DNA from: Desulfopila_A sp964446655
GTDB lineage: Bacteria > Desulfobacterota > Desulfobulbia > Desulfobulbales > Desulfocapsaceae
Assembly (NCBI GenBank): GCA_964446655.1
Contig: CAYUPL010000008.1
Location: 24,941 to 88,940 of the forward strand
DNA length: 64,000 nucleotides
Reading direction: 5' to 3'
Shown here: positions 1-8,085 of the stretch, piece by piece
Layout of the letters: each line of letters opens with the position of its first letter
Position numbering within the stretch: position 1 is the stretch's first letter
The notes under the pieces: generated by a model
Database searches by the model: none
Told to the model about the DNA's origin: nothing
The model's input: the letters and a program-made list of their open reading frames with translations, nothing else
Made by a program: the position numbers and the translations under genes

Positions 1-214
1 CCGCCACTGCATTCTGAGCCGCAAAAGGTGTGCTTTTCCTTGATCCCTTGAAACCAAGAACACCTGCACTGCACCAGGAAATGACATTCCCCTGCTTGTC
101 TGAAATTGTTACTATGGTATTATTGAAGGTTGAATAAATGCTAACGACACCTTCAGGCACGTTCTTTTTAACCTTCTTTTTCACTCGCGCCTCAGCACGT
201 TTACCTTTTGCCAT
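1..214 (-). CDS. rpsK: 30S ribosomal protein S11 (partial, C-terminus outside window)
   Basis: Small-subunit protein of the platform, which contacts 16S rRNA near the E site and mRNA exit. Only the first 71 codons are present because the gene runs off the left edge. The translated start is basic (MAKGKRAEARVKKK). The S11 core follows, with a stretch close to the family signature SWxSAGxxGFKGSRKSTPFAAQ, here with Cys in place of the more usual Ala after the Trp. ATG lies at 212-214, 21 bases after the rpsM stop, so the two are co-transcribed at the end of the spc/alpha gene run. Partial state is due to the window edge, not to damage. Confidence 0.96.
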   Translation of the reverse strand, partial: MAKGKRAEARVKKKVKKNVPEGVVSIYSTFNNTIVTISDKQGNVISWCSAGVLGFKGSRKSTPFAAQNAVA

Positions 215-235
215 TACAACACCTGTTAATAGTAA

Positions 236-604
236 TTATTTTTTTCGTGCAGCAGCGCCACGACGCGGCCCTTTTCTGGTGCGCGCATTTGTCTTCGTTT
301 TTTGTCCACGACAGGGAAGACCCATGCGGTGTCGACGGCCTCTATAACAACCCAGATCCATGAGCCTCTTGATATCCATAGAGACTTCACGGCGGCGATC
401 ACCTTCGACCATATATTGATCTTCGATAACTTTACGAATACGGTTTACATCATCACCATCAAGGTCGTCACTGCTCATTGTATACGGCAGATCTACCTTG
501 TCGAGGATTTTTCTGGCAGAAGTTAATCCGATACCATGAATATAGGTCAAGGCTATGTCGATATGTTTGTTCTTCGGTAAGTCGACTCCAGCTATACGTG
601 CCAA
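236..604 (-). CDS. rpsM: 30S ribosomal protein S13
   Basis: Head protein of the small subunit that forms intersubunit bridges with L5 and contacts P-site tRNA. The 122 residues match the family length. The N-terminus reads MARIAGVDLP, the helix-hairpin-helix motif IHGIGLTSARKIL lies near residues 23-35, and the tail is strongly basic. The start is TTG (602-604): a GGAG ribosome-binding site lies seven bases upstream and no in-frame ATG fits the family N-terminus. It sits between rpmJ and rpsK as in most bacteria. The TTG start is one of five in this ribosomal cluster. Confidence 0.97.
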   Translation of the reverse strand: MARIAGVDLPKNKHIDIALTYIHGIGLTSARKILDKVDLPYTMSSDDLDGDDVNRIRKVIEDQYMVEGDRRREVSMDIKRLMDLGCYRGRRHRMGLPCRGQKTKTNARTRKGPRRGAAARKK

Positions 605-652
605 AATATATCTCCTTAAACAAGTGGGAATAATCTAAGCGACAAAAATCTA

Positions 653-766
653 TTATCCCTGTCTTTGCTTATGTTTTTTAATCTTACAGGAAACGCGAAC
701 AATTCCATCGCGCTTATAAACCTTACAGGAACTGCAAATTTTTTTAACGGATGATCGTACTTTCAT
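653..766 (-). CDS. rpmJ: 50S ribosomal protein L36
   Basis: Smallest large-subunit protein. I read it directly from the bases between infA and rpsM: 37 residues starting MKVRSSVKKICSSCKVYKRD and ending KHKQRQG. Cys11, Cys14, Cys27 and His32 make the zinc-ribbon set of the zinc-binding (C+) form of L36, so this strain keeps the metal-binding version. ATG is at 764-766 and the TAA stop at 653-655. It lies 12 bases after the infA stop, the usual infA-rpmJ-rpsM order, so it is translated from the same message. Confidence 0.96.
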   Translation of the reverse strand: MKVRSSVKKICSSCKVYKRDGIVRVSCKIKKHKQRQG

Positions 767-778
767 AATTATTCTCTG

Positions 779-1012
779 CTATTTCTTTTTGGCGTTCTTT
801 GCTCGGAAGGTTACTCTTCCACGCGTAAGATCGTAGGGTGATAATTCTATAGTTACTCTATCACCAGGCAATATTTTAATAAAATGCATACGCATTTTCC
901 CGGAAATATGTGCCAGTACCTTATGCCCATTGTCAAGTTCTACACGGAACATTGCGTTGGGTAATGGTTCAATTATCGTACCTTCTACTTCAATAGCTTC
1001 TTCTTTTGCCAT
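779..1012 (-). CDS. infA: Translation initiation factor IF-1
   Basis: Binds the A site of the 30S subunit during initiation and helps IF-2 and IF-3. The protein is 77 residues, a single S1-like OB fold, with the expected MAKEEAIEVEGTI start and the VLAHISGKMRMHFIKILPGD core. It has a basic RAKNAKKK tail that makes it slightly longer than the 72-residue E. coli form. A GGAGCCTCC stretch directly upstream of ATG (1010-1012) supports the start. It lies between map and rpmJ in the late spc gene run. Family assignment is secure. Confidence 0.97.
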   Translation of the reverse strand: MAKEEAIEVEGTIIEPLPNAMFRVELDNGHKVLAHISGKMRMHFIKILPGDRVTIELSPYDLTRGRVTFRAKNAKKK

Positions 1013-1096
1013 GGAGGCTCCTGAATATTTTAAGTATTAATTCAAAAACTCGTTATTATAATCCATTTTCAAACAAAAGAGAAGCATTTTTTTATT

Positions 1097-1882
1097 TTAC
1101 TCAAAATTCTCCCGAGAACTCAGCACCAGGGGGCCATTCGTCGTCACAGCAACAGAATGTTCAAAATGGGCAGACGGTAACTTGTCTGCCGTAATAACCG
1201 TCCAACCGTCTTTAAGCACTTTGACTTTATGTGTGCCTGCATTGACCATCGGTTCTATGGCAAATACCAGACCTTCCACTATTCGAGGAGAGCTGTCATC
1301 CTGCACAAAATTGGGAATTTCAGGTCCCTCATGCAACGATGCGCCTATACCATGACCGACAAACTGACGCACTATTGAAAAACCCTGGTCTTCAACATAA
1401 TTTTGTACTGCCGCGGATATGTCGGAGATACGATTTCCGATCTGAACTTTCTCTATGGCCAGCTCGAGAGATCTCCTGGTTACTTCAAGAAGCCTTGTTT
1501 TGGTCGAATCTATCTTTCCGACCGGCAAGGTTACGGCTGAATCACCAAAATAGCCCTTATACTCCACACCGAAATCGATGGAAATAATATCACCCCTCTT
1601 CAATTTGCATTTTTTGGAAGGTATGCCGTGTACAACCTGTTCATTGATGGAGACACACAAGCTGGCGGGAAAACCTCTGTATCCTTTAAATGCCGGACGA
1701 ACGTTTTTGGTTTTACACAGATCTTCCGCAATTCTATCGAGTTCCCAAGTTGTCACACCAATTTCGACATGTCGGGTGACAAGAGAAAGTGCTTCTGCGA
1801 CAATCTGATTTGCTTCCTGCATGATGGCGATTTCGTCCTCATTTTTAACCACCATTGCTTTTGGTTCCTCAGCTCTTGACAT
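1097..1882 (-). CDS. map: Type I methionine aminopeptidase
   Basis: Cytosolic metalloenzyme that removes the initiator Met from new proteins. All metal and catalytic residues of the family are visible in order: His in VVHGIPS, the two Asp of IDFGVEYKGYFGD, His in GHGIGASLHEGPEIP, Glu in FAIEPMVN and Glu in HFEHSVAVT. Length is 261 residues, in the type Ia range (no long N-terminal zinc-finger extension). The ATG lies 12 bases after the secY stop, with AAAGG just upstream. The secY-map-infA order lacks an adk gene, which many bacteria carry between secY and map. Confidence 0.97.
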   Translation of the reverse strand: MSRAEEPKAMVVKNEDEIAIMQEANQIVAEALSLVTRHVEIGVTTWELDRIAEDLCKTKNVRPAFKGYRGFPASLCVSINEQVVHGIPSKKCKLKRGDIISIDFGVEYKGYFGDSAVTLPVGKIDSTKTRLLEVTRRSLELAIEKVQIGNRISDISAAVQNYVEDQGFSIVRQFVGHGIGASLHEGPEIPNFVQDDSSPRIVEGLVFAIEPMVNAGTHKVKVLKDGWTVITADKLPSAHFEHSVAVTTNGPLVLSSRENFE

Positions 1883-1894
1883 ATTGCTGAACCT

Positions 1895-3199
1895 TTAGCC
1901 CCTTCCTTTTATGCGGCCTTGTTTCATAAAGCCTTCATAGTTACGCATTACCAGATGAGACTCGACTTGCGATATCGTATTAATACCAACACCGACAACA
2001 ATGAGCAGTGCTGTTCCACCGAAGTAAAAAGGCAGATTAAACTGGTTAATAAGGATATCGGGTAGCACACAAATAACGCTGAGATAGATCGCACCTACAA
2101 CGGTTATTCTGGTCAATACTTTATCTATAAAATCCGCTGTTCTTCTGCCTGGCCGTATGCCTGGGATAAACCCTCCATTTTTCTTGAGATTTTCTGCAAC
2201 ATCATCCGGTTTGAATTGAATAGCGGTATAGAAGAAACAGAAAAAGACAATCATGCCCACAAAGGTGACATAGTAATAGGGCGTACCCGGCGACATGGCG
2301 GCAGAAGCCTGTTGGATCCAGTCAATCTGAATAAAACTTCCTATGGTCGCCGGAAACATCATAATCGATGAGGCAAAAATCGGCGGAATTACACCTGCGA
2401 CGTTTATTTTAAGAGGGAGATGTGAACTCTGTCCACCATAGACTTTCCTCCCCACAACTCTTTTGGCATACTGTATTGGTATTCTTCTCTGCGATGTTTC
2501 AAAAAAGACGATAATTGCAATCACAACGAGCATGAAGACCGCCAGAAACGGTACAAAGAACAGGGCGATCTCGCCTGCTTTGACCAGTTGCACGGAATTG
2601 ACTATGGCAGCGGGTCCACTTGCTACAATACCTGCAAAAATAATAAGTGAAATGCCGTTACCGATACCTCTTTCCGTCATCTGCTCACCCAACCACATGA
2701 GGAAGGCGGTACCCGAGGTAAGCGTCAACATGGTCATCAATTTAAATTCAACACCGGGATTGAGTACAATGGCCTCTCCACCAGGACCAGCCATGCCCTC
2801 AAGCCCTACCGCGATGAAGGTCCCTTGAATAATGGAGAGAGCTATGGTGCCATAGCGCGTGTACTGGGTAATCTTGCGTCGCCCAGCCTCTCCTTCTTTT
2901 TTAAGGGTCTCCAACTGTGGTACAACCGCCGTTAACAATTGTATTATAATTGAAGCACTAATATACGGCATGATTCCAAGGGCGAAAATAGAAAAATTTT
3001 CCAAGGCTCCGCCTGAAAACATATTGAACATGCCGAACAGAGTACTGGCATGCTGGTCGAAAAAAGAGGCTAATGCCTCTGAATTGATACCAGGGGTAGG
3101 AACTTGAACCCCCATTCGATATACAGCCAGCATGAGCAGTGTAAAAACTATGCGTTTGCGCAATTCCGGTATACTGGCCGCGCTTCTCAATCCACTCAT
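1895..3199 (-). CDS. secY: Preprotein translocase subunit SecY
   Basis: Central channel of the SecYEG protein-export translocon in the cytoplasmic membrane. The 434 residues contain about ten hydrophobic segments. Family signatures are present: the segment 2 region FALGIMPYISASIIIQLL (around residues 72-89) and the cytoplasmic loop with RRIPIQYAKRVVG that contacts the ribosome and SecA. The C-terminus is short and basic. It follows rplO by 66 bases and is followed tightly by map. secE, its partner, is in the same window at 28775. Confidence 0.98.
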   Translation of the reverse strand: MSGLRSAASIPELRKRIVFTLLMLAVYRMGVQVPTPGINSEALASFFDQHASTLFGMFNMFSGGALENFSIFALGIMPYISASIIIQLLTAVVPQLETLKKEGEAGRRKITQYTRYGTIALSIIQGTFIAVGLEGMAGPGGEAIVLNPGVEFKLMTMLTLTSGTAFLMWLGEQMTERGIGNGISLIIFAGIVASGPAAIVNSVQLVKAGEIALFFVPFLAVFMLVVIAIIVFFETSQRRIPIQYAKRVVGRKVYGGQSSHLPLKINVAGVIPPIFASSIMMFPATIGSFIQIDWIQQASAAMSPGTPYYYVTFVGMIVFFCFFYTAIQFKPDDVAENLKKNGGFIPGIRPGRRTADFIDKVLTRITVVGAIYLSVICVLPDILINQFNLPFYFGGTALLIVVGVGINTISQVESHLVMRNYEGFMKQGRIKGRG

Positions 3200-3265
3200 A
3201 AATCCGTTCCTTGTGCTGTTACTGAAAAAACACCAAGCCCCGAATGTGCCGGGCTGATGTGAGGA

Positions 3266-3721
3266 TTATTCCCCATCTGCACTAACGAGTTTGACTGTAC
3301 CGCCGGCCTTTTCTATTTTTTCTTTAGCCTGCTCGCTGATCTTATTGACGCAGACGCTGACAGATCGCGATATCTCACCGTTTGCCAGAATTTTAGTGAG
3401 CTGTCCTTTTTTGATAATGCCGGCCTGCTCCAATGTGTCATTATTGATTTCAGTAAACTCGTTAAGTTTGTCGAGCTGAGAAAGCGACAAAATTTTGAAC
3501 TCAACAGCGAATTTGTTATGAAAGCCACGCTTGGGCAGTCGCCGTTGCAGAGGCATCTGACCACCCTCAAACCCAGGCTTGCTTTTATAGCCGGAACGTG
3601 ACCTGGCGCCTTTATGGCCGCGACCACCGGTTTTGCCATGGCCGGTTCCAGGACCTCTACCCAGGCGCTTCTTTTCCTTATTAGCACCTTTATTTGGAGA
3701 TAAATTTCCTAAAGTAAGCAT
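3266..3721 (-). CDS. rplO: 50S ribosomal protein L15
   Basis: Late-assembly large-subunit protein that reaches deep into 23S rRNA. The 151-residue protein has the typical Gly/Arg/Lys-rich N-terminal extension (GRGPGTGHGKTGGRGHKGARSR, residues about 22-43 split over the rRNA-contact region) and a globular C-terminal half that ends in KAGGTVKLV. ATG is at 3719-3721, three bases after the rpmD stop, so translation is probably coupled to L30. The secY gene follows. Confidence 0.97.
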   Translation of the reverse strand: MLTLGNLSPNKGANKEKKRLGRGPGTGHGKTGGRGHKGARSRSGYKSKPGFEGGQMPLQRRLPKRGFHNKFAVEFKILSLSQLDKLNEFTEINNDTLEQAGIIKKGQLTKILANGEISRSVSVCVNKISEQAKEKIEKAGGTVKLVSADGE

Positions 3722-3724
3722 ATA

Positions 3725-3907
3725 TCAAACCTCCTCAATTCGCACTAGATGCACGACTTTTGCAAGCATACCTCGTATTTCGGGAGTATCCTTTCGAGTA
3801 ATCGTTTTATTCATTTTGGTCAGCCCCAATCCCGTCAGAGTGGCGCGTATTTTTCTGGTGCTGTCTATTCCACTCTTGACCAGAGTAAATGTGATTGTCT
3901 CGGCCAT
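3725..3907 (-). CDS. rpmD: 50S ribosomal protein L30
   Basis: Small large-subunit protein of 60 residues, the normal size of the bacterial form. The sequence shows the L30 ferredoxin-like fold pattern: an N-terminal strand ITFTLVKSGID, the helix region with RKIRATLTGLGL, then the TPEIRGMLAKVVHLV segment that is diagnostic. It lies between rpsE and rplO, the standard place, three bases from rplO. Some bacterial lineages have lost L30; this one keeps it. Confidence 0.96.
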   Translation of the reverse strand: MAETITFTLVKSGIDSTRKIRATLTGLGLTKMNKTITRKDTPEIRGMLAKVVHLVRIEEV

Positions 3908-3973
3908 TTTGTTACCTTTTAAAATGAGTAGTATTATATCTTTTTAATCACTTGTAGTGATTGACATCTAGTT

Positions 3974-4486
3974 CTATGCGAGCATCTCTTCCAGTGTTTT
4001 GCCCCGCAGTGAAGCAATATGCTCCGCTGAGCGCAGACTTCGCAATCCCTGTAATGTGGCTTTCACCATGTTATGCGGATTATGAGATCCGAGACATTTG
4101 GTGAGAATATTCGTTACTCCGGCAGCCTCAAGAACGGCTCTCACCGGTCCACCGGCAATAACTCCCGTACCCTCGGATGCCGGCTTCAGAAGAACTTTTC
4201 CGGCTCCGTATCGGCCGGTAACAATATGCGGTATGGAAACAGATGTGAGAGACACCGCCTGCATATCCTTTTTGGCTCGCTCAACACCTTTGCGAATAGC
4301 CTCAGGAACCTGATTTGCCTTACCAAGTCCGTAGCCGACTTTCCCATTTCCGTCTCCAACAACCACAATTGCACTGAAGCTGAAGCGACGTCCACCTTTT
4401 ACGACTTTTGCAACCCGGTTGATAAAAACAATTTTCTCAATAAGTTCTTCAGCGTTTTCACTTTTAGAACGTTTAAAATCAGACAA
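3974..4486 (-). CDS. rpsE: 30S ribosomal protein S5
   Basis: Small-subunit protein at the mRNA entry tunnel, important for decoding accuracy. The 170 residues contain the N-terminal double-stranded-RNA-binding-like domain with GGRRFSFSAIVVVGDGNGKVGYGLGKA (split around residues 32-58) and the C-terminal domain with GPVRAVLEAAGV. The start is TTG (4484-4486). A G-rich ribosome-binding sequence lies just upstream and no in-frame ATG or GTG precedes it in the short gap after rplR. This is one of five TTG starts in the cluster. Confidence 0.97.
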   Translation of the reverse strand: MSDFKRSKSENAEELIEKIVFINRVAKVVKGGRRFSFSAIVVVGDGNGKVGYGLGKANQVPEAIRKGVERAKKDMQAVSLTSVSIPHIVTGRYGAGKVLLKPASEGTGVIAGGPVRAVLEAAGVTNILTKCLGSHNPHNMVKATLQGLRSLRSAEHIASLRGKTLEEMLA

Positions 4487-4513
4487 GGGACACCCCCATA
4501 TTTCACAATTTCT

Positions 4514-4879
4514 TTAAAAAATTAAGCCACCTTCGCGTGCTCCCTCAGAAAGGGACTTCACACGTCCGTGATAAATATACCCACCACGATCAAAAACGAC
4601 TTTTTCTATGCCAGCTGCTTTTGCCCTCTCGGCTATTATGCTGCCGACTTTTTTAGCCGCATTGGCTTTACCTTTTTCTTCTCCCATGTCAAATTCTTTA
4701 TCAACGGTTGACATAGATATAAGGGTTTTGCCAAGAGAATCATCGATGATCTGTGCATAAATATGTTTATTACTTTTAAACACACGTAAACGCGGTCTCG
4801 CGGATGTACCAGCGATGTTTTTCCTGATCCGGCTTACCCTTTTGGCTCTCGCCATTACTTTAGGATTTGTCTTGGCCAT
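4514..4879 (-). CDS. rplR: 50S ribosomal protein L18
   Basis: Binds 5S rRNA and carries it into the central protuberance with L5. I place the start at the ATG at 4877-4879, giving 121 residues beginning MAKTNPKVMARAKRVSRIRK, which fits the family. An in-frame upstream start at 4924 would add 15 residues with no family support. The C-terminus has the usual VVFDRGGYIYHGRVKSLSEG segment. A GGAAG motif lies just upstream. It sits between rplF and rpsE. Confidence 0.96.
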   Translation of the reverse strand: MAKTNPKVMARAKRVSRIRKNIAGTSARPRLRVFKSNKHIYAQIIDDSLGKTLISMSTVDKEFDMGEEKGKANAAKKVGSIIAERAKAAGIEKVVFDRGGYIYHGRVKSLSEGAREGGLIF

Positions 4880-4931
4880 AATACACTTCCATAATTTTAT
4901 AAGCAGTGACCTCGGCAGCCACACTTTATCT

Positions 4932-5471
4932 TTATTTCGACGCTCCGGACTTCCCTACTTTGCGAACAATCTGTTCATCCTCGTAACGTATACCCTTTCC
5001 TTTATAAGGTTCAGGTTTACGGACTTGGCGGATTTTAGCAGCAGTTAATCCCAACAAATCTTTATCAATTGAATCCAGCACAATCTTGTTTCCCTCAACA
5101 GCAGCATCGACACCTTGTGGAATCGGAAAAACCACAGGGTTGGAATAGCCGACATTGAGAGTTAATTCATTACCACTGACGCTGGCTTTATAACCGACAC
5201 CTTCAATGACAAGACTCTTGCGAAAACCTTGATCGACGCCGACTACCATGTTGTTGACCAGGCTACGCGTCAGTCCTCTAAAGGCATTGGCTTTTCTACT
5301 TTCAATTTTATTCTTCACTGCAAGGGTATTGTCTTCCATTACCACTTCAACAGAATCCAGCACATCAAGCCTGAGCTCTCCCTTGTTGCCTTTGACCGTA
5401 ACGTGCTGTCCTTCTATTTTGACGTTTACGCCCGCAGGAACAGGAATAAGCATTTTTCCTATACGAGACAT
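4932..5471 (-). CDS. rplF: 50S ribosomal protein L6
   Basis: Large-subunit protein close to the factor-binding (sarcin-ricin) site. The 179-residue protein starts MSRIGKMLIPVPAGV and has two tandem L6 repeats. The C-terminal rRNA-binding signature RKPEPYKGKGIRYEDE lies near residue 155-170. The chosen ATG at 5469-5471 has a strong GGAGG eight bases upstream. A start four codons earlier exists but would place the ribosome-binding site inside the gene. Confidence 0.97.
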   Translation of the reverse strand: MSRIGKMLIPVPAGVNVKIEGQHVTVKGNKGELRLDVLDSVEVVMEDNTLAVKNKIESRKANAFRGLTRSLVNNMVVGVDQGFRKSLVIEGVGYKASVSGNELTLNVGYSNPVVFPIPQGVDAAVEGNKIVLDSIDKDLLGLTAAKIRQVRKPEPYKGKGIRYEDEQIVRKVGKSGASK

Positions 5472-5496
5472 TGTTACCTCCAATTATTTATGAGTG

Positions 5497-5895
5497 TTAC
5501 CACACCTCACAAAGTATCTCTCCACCAGTGTTTTGGGCTCTCGCGGTTTTATCCGTTACAATGCCTTTCGATGTGGAAACAATGGCGATGCCCAGCCCAT
5601 TCAACACACTTGGAATAGCATCGGACTTGGAATATTGCCTCAAACCCGGCTTACTGATCCTTTTGATTCCGGAGATAACAGATTCACCATTCGGACCATA
5701 TTTAAGATCAATGGTCAGAACACCTTGCGCTCCTTTATCAGACACATGATAGTTGACAATGTACCCCTCTTCTTTCAATACCTTGGCGATCTCCACCTTC
5801 GTATTGGATCTAGGCACATCGACACTATCAAATTTCACCATTACTGCATTTCTTATCCTGGTCAGCATGTCTGCCAGGGGATCGCTCATTGACAT
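5497..5895 (-). CDS. rpsH: 30S ribosomal protein S8
   Basis: Primary 16S rRNA-binding protein of the central domain. The 132-residue protein begins MSMSDPLADMLTRIRNAV and ends in the family C-terminal box with STSKGIVTDKTARAQNTGGEILCEVW. The ATG at 5893-5895 has AAGGAG eight bases upstream, so I prefer it to a GTG three codons earlier. It follows rpsN and precedes rplF. In E. coli S8 represses this gene run by binding mRNA near rplE; I did not identify such a site here. Confidence 0.97.
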   Translation of the reverse strand: MSMSDPLADMLTRIRNAVMVKFDSVDVPRSNTKVEIAKVLKEEGYIVNYHVSDKGAQGVLTIDLKYGPNGESVISGIKRISKPGLRQYSKSDAIPSVLNGLGIAIVSTSKGIVTDKTARAQNTGGEILCEVW

Positions 5896-5952
5896 AGCGA
5901 ACACTCCTTATCTTTCCAACTTTTGACAAAATTATGAATACAATAGATGATC

Positions 5953-6138
5953 CTACCAGCTGGATTTGGTCACACCGGTTATTTCACCTTTAGATGCCAA
6001 TTGCCGGAAGCAGATTCTACATATTCCAAATTTCCGAATAAAGGCACGCGGGCGGCCACAGATGGGACATCTATTATATTTTCTAACAGTAAACTTTGGT
6101 TTGCGTTGCGCTTTTGCAATTATCGATTTCTTAGCCAA
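5953..6138 (-). CDS. rpsN: 30S ribosomal protein S14, type Z (zinc-binding)
   Basis: Head protein of the small subunit. The 61-residue product is the short zinc form: the CPIC and CRIC pairs around residues 23-26 and 39-42 make a four-Cys zinc site. The start is TTG at 6136-6138 (product read as MAKKSIIAKAQRKPKF) with GGAGG eight bases upstream. A longer reading from 6156 would place that ribosome-binding site inside the gene and add residues not seen in the family. Order rplE-rpsN-rpsH is standard. The type Z symbol rpsZ is sometimes used. Confidence 0.96.
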   Translation of the reverse strand: MAKKSIIAKAQRKPKFTVRKYNRCPICGRPRAFIRKFGICRICFRQLASKGEITGVTKSSW

Positions 6139-6182
6139 ACCAACCTCCAGTAACACGTGGTATTATAAAATGAAATCTACAG

Positions 6183-6722
6183 TTATTTACGAAACGGCAT
6201 TCCCATCATTTTCAGAAGAGAACGACCACTATCATCACTTTGGGCTGTCGTTACAATCGTTATATTCAAGCCCTTAATTTTATCTATTTTGTCATAATCA
6301 ATTTCGGGAAAGATGATTTGCTCTTTTACTCCAAGCGAATAGTTCCCTCTCCCATCAAAACCTTTAGGAGACAATCCACGGAAGTCACGGACCCGCGGCA
6401 GCGAAATGTTGACCAGCTTGGAGAAAAAATCGTACATTTTATCGCCACGGAGCGTTACCCTGCAGCCAATCGGCATTCCTTCTCGCAACTTGTAGGTTGC
6501 AATTGATTTCTTGGCTTTAGTGACTACGGCCTTCTGTCCTGCAATTCTGGACAATTCAGTCACAGCTCCTTCGATTATTTTGGGATTCTGTACTGCTTCA
6601 CCAAGTCCCATATTAAGAACAATCTTGGTAATCTTCGGGATCTCCATATTGTTCTTATAACTAAACTCTTCTTTAAGTGCCGGTACACACTCTTTTTCGT
6701 AAAATTCTCTCAGCGCACCCAT
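6183..6722 (-). CDS. rplE: 50S ribosomal protein L5
   Basis: 5S rRNA-binding protein that also contacts P-site tRNA and S13. With the start at 6722 the product is 179 residues (MGALREFYEKECVPALKEEF), the exact family length. AGGAG lies six bases upstream of that ATG. A reading that begins 30 codons earlier would overlap rplX and is not credible. Signatures include IPKITKIVLNMGLGEA near residue 28-43 and FPEIDYDKIDKIKGLNITIVTTA near the C-terminus. Confidence 0.97.
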   Translation of the reverse strand: MGALREFYEKECVPALKEEFSYKNNMEIPKITKIVLNMGLGEAVQNPKIIEGAVTELSRIAGQKAVVTKAKKSIATYKLREGMPIGCRVTLRGDKMYDFFSKLVNISLPRVRDFRGLSPKGFDGRGNYSLGVKEQIIFPEIDYDKIDKIKGLNITIVTTAQSDDSGRSLLKMMGMPFRK

Positions 6723-6753
6723 TTGTAACTCCTGACGTAAGCCTGATTCATAA

Positions 6754-7089
6754 TTAAGCCTTGCTCTCGAGAGCTTCACCGCAGCTCTTGCAAAAACGAA
6801 CCTTGGTGCCATCTTCGAGAAATTTTCTTCCTATCCGGCCGGTCTTGGTACACTCCGGACAAATGAGCAGCACATTAGAGACATCAAGAGGCGCTTCCTT
6901 CTCGACTATCTGCCCTTGCTGATTCATTTCGGCGGGCTTGGTATGACGTTTTATCATATTAATCTTCTCAACCACAGCCTGATTCGTTGCCGGAAGAACC
7001 TTGAGAACTTTCCCTACTCTGCCTTTATCTTTCCCAGCAATAATTTCGACCTGATCGTTTTTTCTCAGGTATGTCTTACCCTTTGCCAT
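6754..7089 (-). CDS. rplX: 50S ribosomal protein L24
   Basis: Assembly-initiator protein of the large subunit. The 111 residues begin with a KOW motif (VEIIAGKDKGRVGKVLKV, residues 14-31). The C-terminal part holds two Cys pairs (CPEC and CKSC) that could bind zinc; many bacterial L24 proteins share this extension, while E. coli has a degenerate one. It lies between rplN and rplE. ATG at 7087-7089. Confidence 0.96.
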   Translation of the reverse strand: MAKGKTYLRKNDQVEIIAGKDKGRVGKVLKVLPATNQAVVEKINMIKRHTKPAEMNQQGQIVEKEAPLDVSNVLLICPECTKTGRIGRKFLEDGTKVRFCKSCGEALESKA

Positions 7090-7144
7090 TTCTATACCTT
7101 TAATCTAGCATCCATAATCTGCGCAATTTTCACTATGTGGAAAA

Positions 7145-7513
7145 TCAAAGCACTTCAGGAGCCAATGAAATTATTTTCATGAAACCCAGGTTTCTCAACT
7201 CCCGTGCAACCGGACCGAATATACGCGTTCCAACAGGCTCGCCGTTACTGGCGAGTATAACAGCGGCATTTTCGTCGAAGCTTACCCAGGTGTCATCCAT
7301 CCGCTTCATTTCTTTTGCGGTACGCACAACAACCGCCCGCATCACTTCACCTTTTTTAACTTTGGCGTGAGGAATGGCTTCCTTTACTGCAACAACAATT
7401 ATATCGCCGATAGTTGCATATCTCTTCTTGGATCCTCCAAGAATTTTAATGCAAAGCACCTTCTTGGCACCTGAGTTGTCGGCAACATTAAGTATGGTTT
7501 CTGTTTGTATCAT
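7145..7513 (-). CDS. rplN: 50S ribosomal protein L14
   Basis: Large-subunit protein at the interface with the small subunit, next to L19. Length 122 is exact for the family. It begins MIQTETILNVADNSGAKKVL and shows the signature AKKGEVMRAVVVRT-type segment (here KVKKGEVMRAVVVRTAKE, near residues 51-68) and the C-terminal FGPVARELR. Located between rpsQ and rplX. Confidence 0.97.
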   Translation of the reverse strand: MIQTETILNVADNSGAKKVLCIKILGGSKKRYATIGDIIVVAVKEAIPHAKVKKGEVMRAVVVRTAKEMKRMDDTWVSFDENAAVILASNGEPVGTRIFGPVARELRNLGFMKIISLAPEVL

Positions 7514-7567
7514 AGTTTCACCAGATTCTACATCAGTTACAGATCGTTCTAAAAACCGGCCTTTAGG

Positions 7568-7828
7568 TTAAACAGCCTGTTCGAGTATTTTTTTGACACG
7601 CCACCGTTTTCTTTTGCTTAGCGGCCTGCACTCCTCTATGAGAACCGTGTCTCCAATATTGCAGGTATTTTCCGGATCGTCAGCGAGGTATTTCACACTT
7701 GTCCTGACGAACTTGCCGTAGAGTTTATGACGAACCCTTCGTTCTACACGAACAACGACACTCTTTTCCATTCTATTACTGACAACGGAACCGGTTCTTG
7801 TCTTTCTCGATTTTGTATTTTCACTCAT
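7568..7828 (-). CDS. rpsQ: 30S ribosomal protein S17
   Basis: Primary 16S rRNA-binding OB-fold protein of 86 residues. The family core is visible: TGSVVSNRMEKSVVVRVERR near residues 12-31, the loop segment, and CNIGDTVLIEECRPLSKRKRW near residues 56-76. It follows rpmC by 65 bases and precedes rplN. Start ATG at 7826-7828. Confidence 0.96.
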   Translation of the reverse strand: MSENTKSRKTRTGSVVSNRMEKSVVVRVERRVRHKLYGKFVRTSVKYLADDPENTCNIGDTVLIEECRPLSKRKRWRVKKILEQAV

Positions 7829-7893
7829 AATATATCAAATTTGAAATATTTCTTTCGATATTGGCATCTCACCGAATTAGAACGCTTCTTCTT

Positions 7894-8085
7894 CTAATCC
7901 TGCACTTTTTCTCGACTAATAGTTGCAATTCGGGCTATATCTCTTCTAATCTTTTTCAGGCGTGAAGTGTCTTCCAGAGGTCGAATTTTGTGCTGGAAGC
8001 ACAGATTACCTAATTCTTCCCGCAGTTCCTGCTCTTTTCTAATCAATTCTTCATCCGACATGTTACGTACTGCTGCTGATTTCAT
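7894..8085 (-). CDS. rpmC: 50S ribosomal protein L29
   Basis: Small helical-hairpin protein at the peptide exit tunnel, part of the docking site for trigger factor and SRP. The 63 residues start MKSAAVRNMSDEELIRKEQE and contain the second helix with RLKKIRRDIARIATI. It overlaps the rplP stop by four bases (start ATG at 8083-8085, rplP ends at 8082), which points to coupled translation. Confidence 0.95.
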   Translation of the reverse strand: MKSAAVRNMSDEELIRKEQELREELGNLCFQHKIRPLEDTSRLKKIRRDIARIATISREKVQD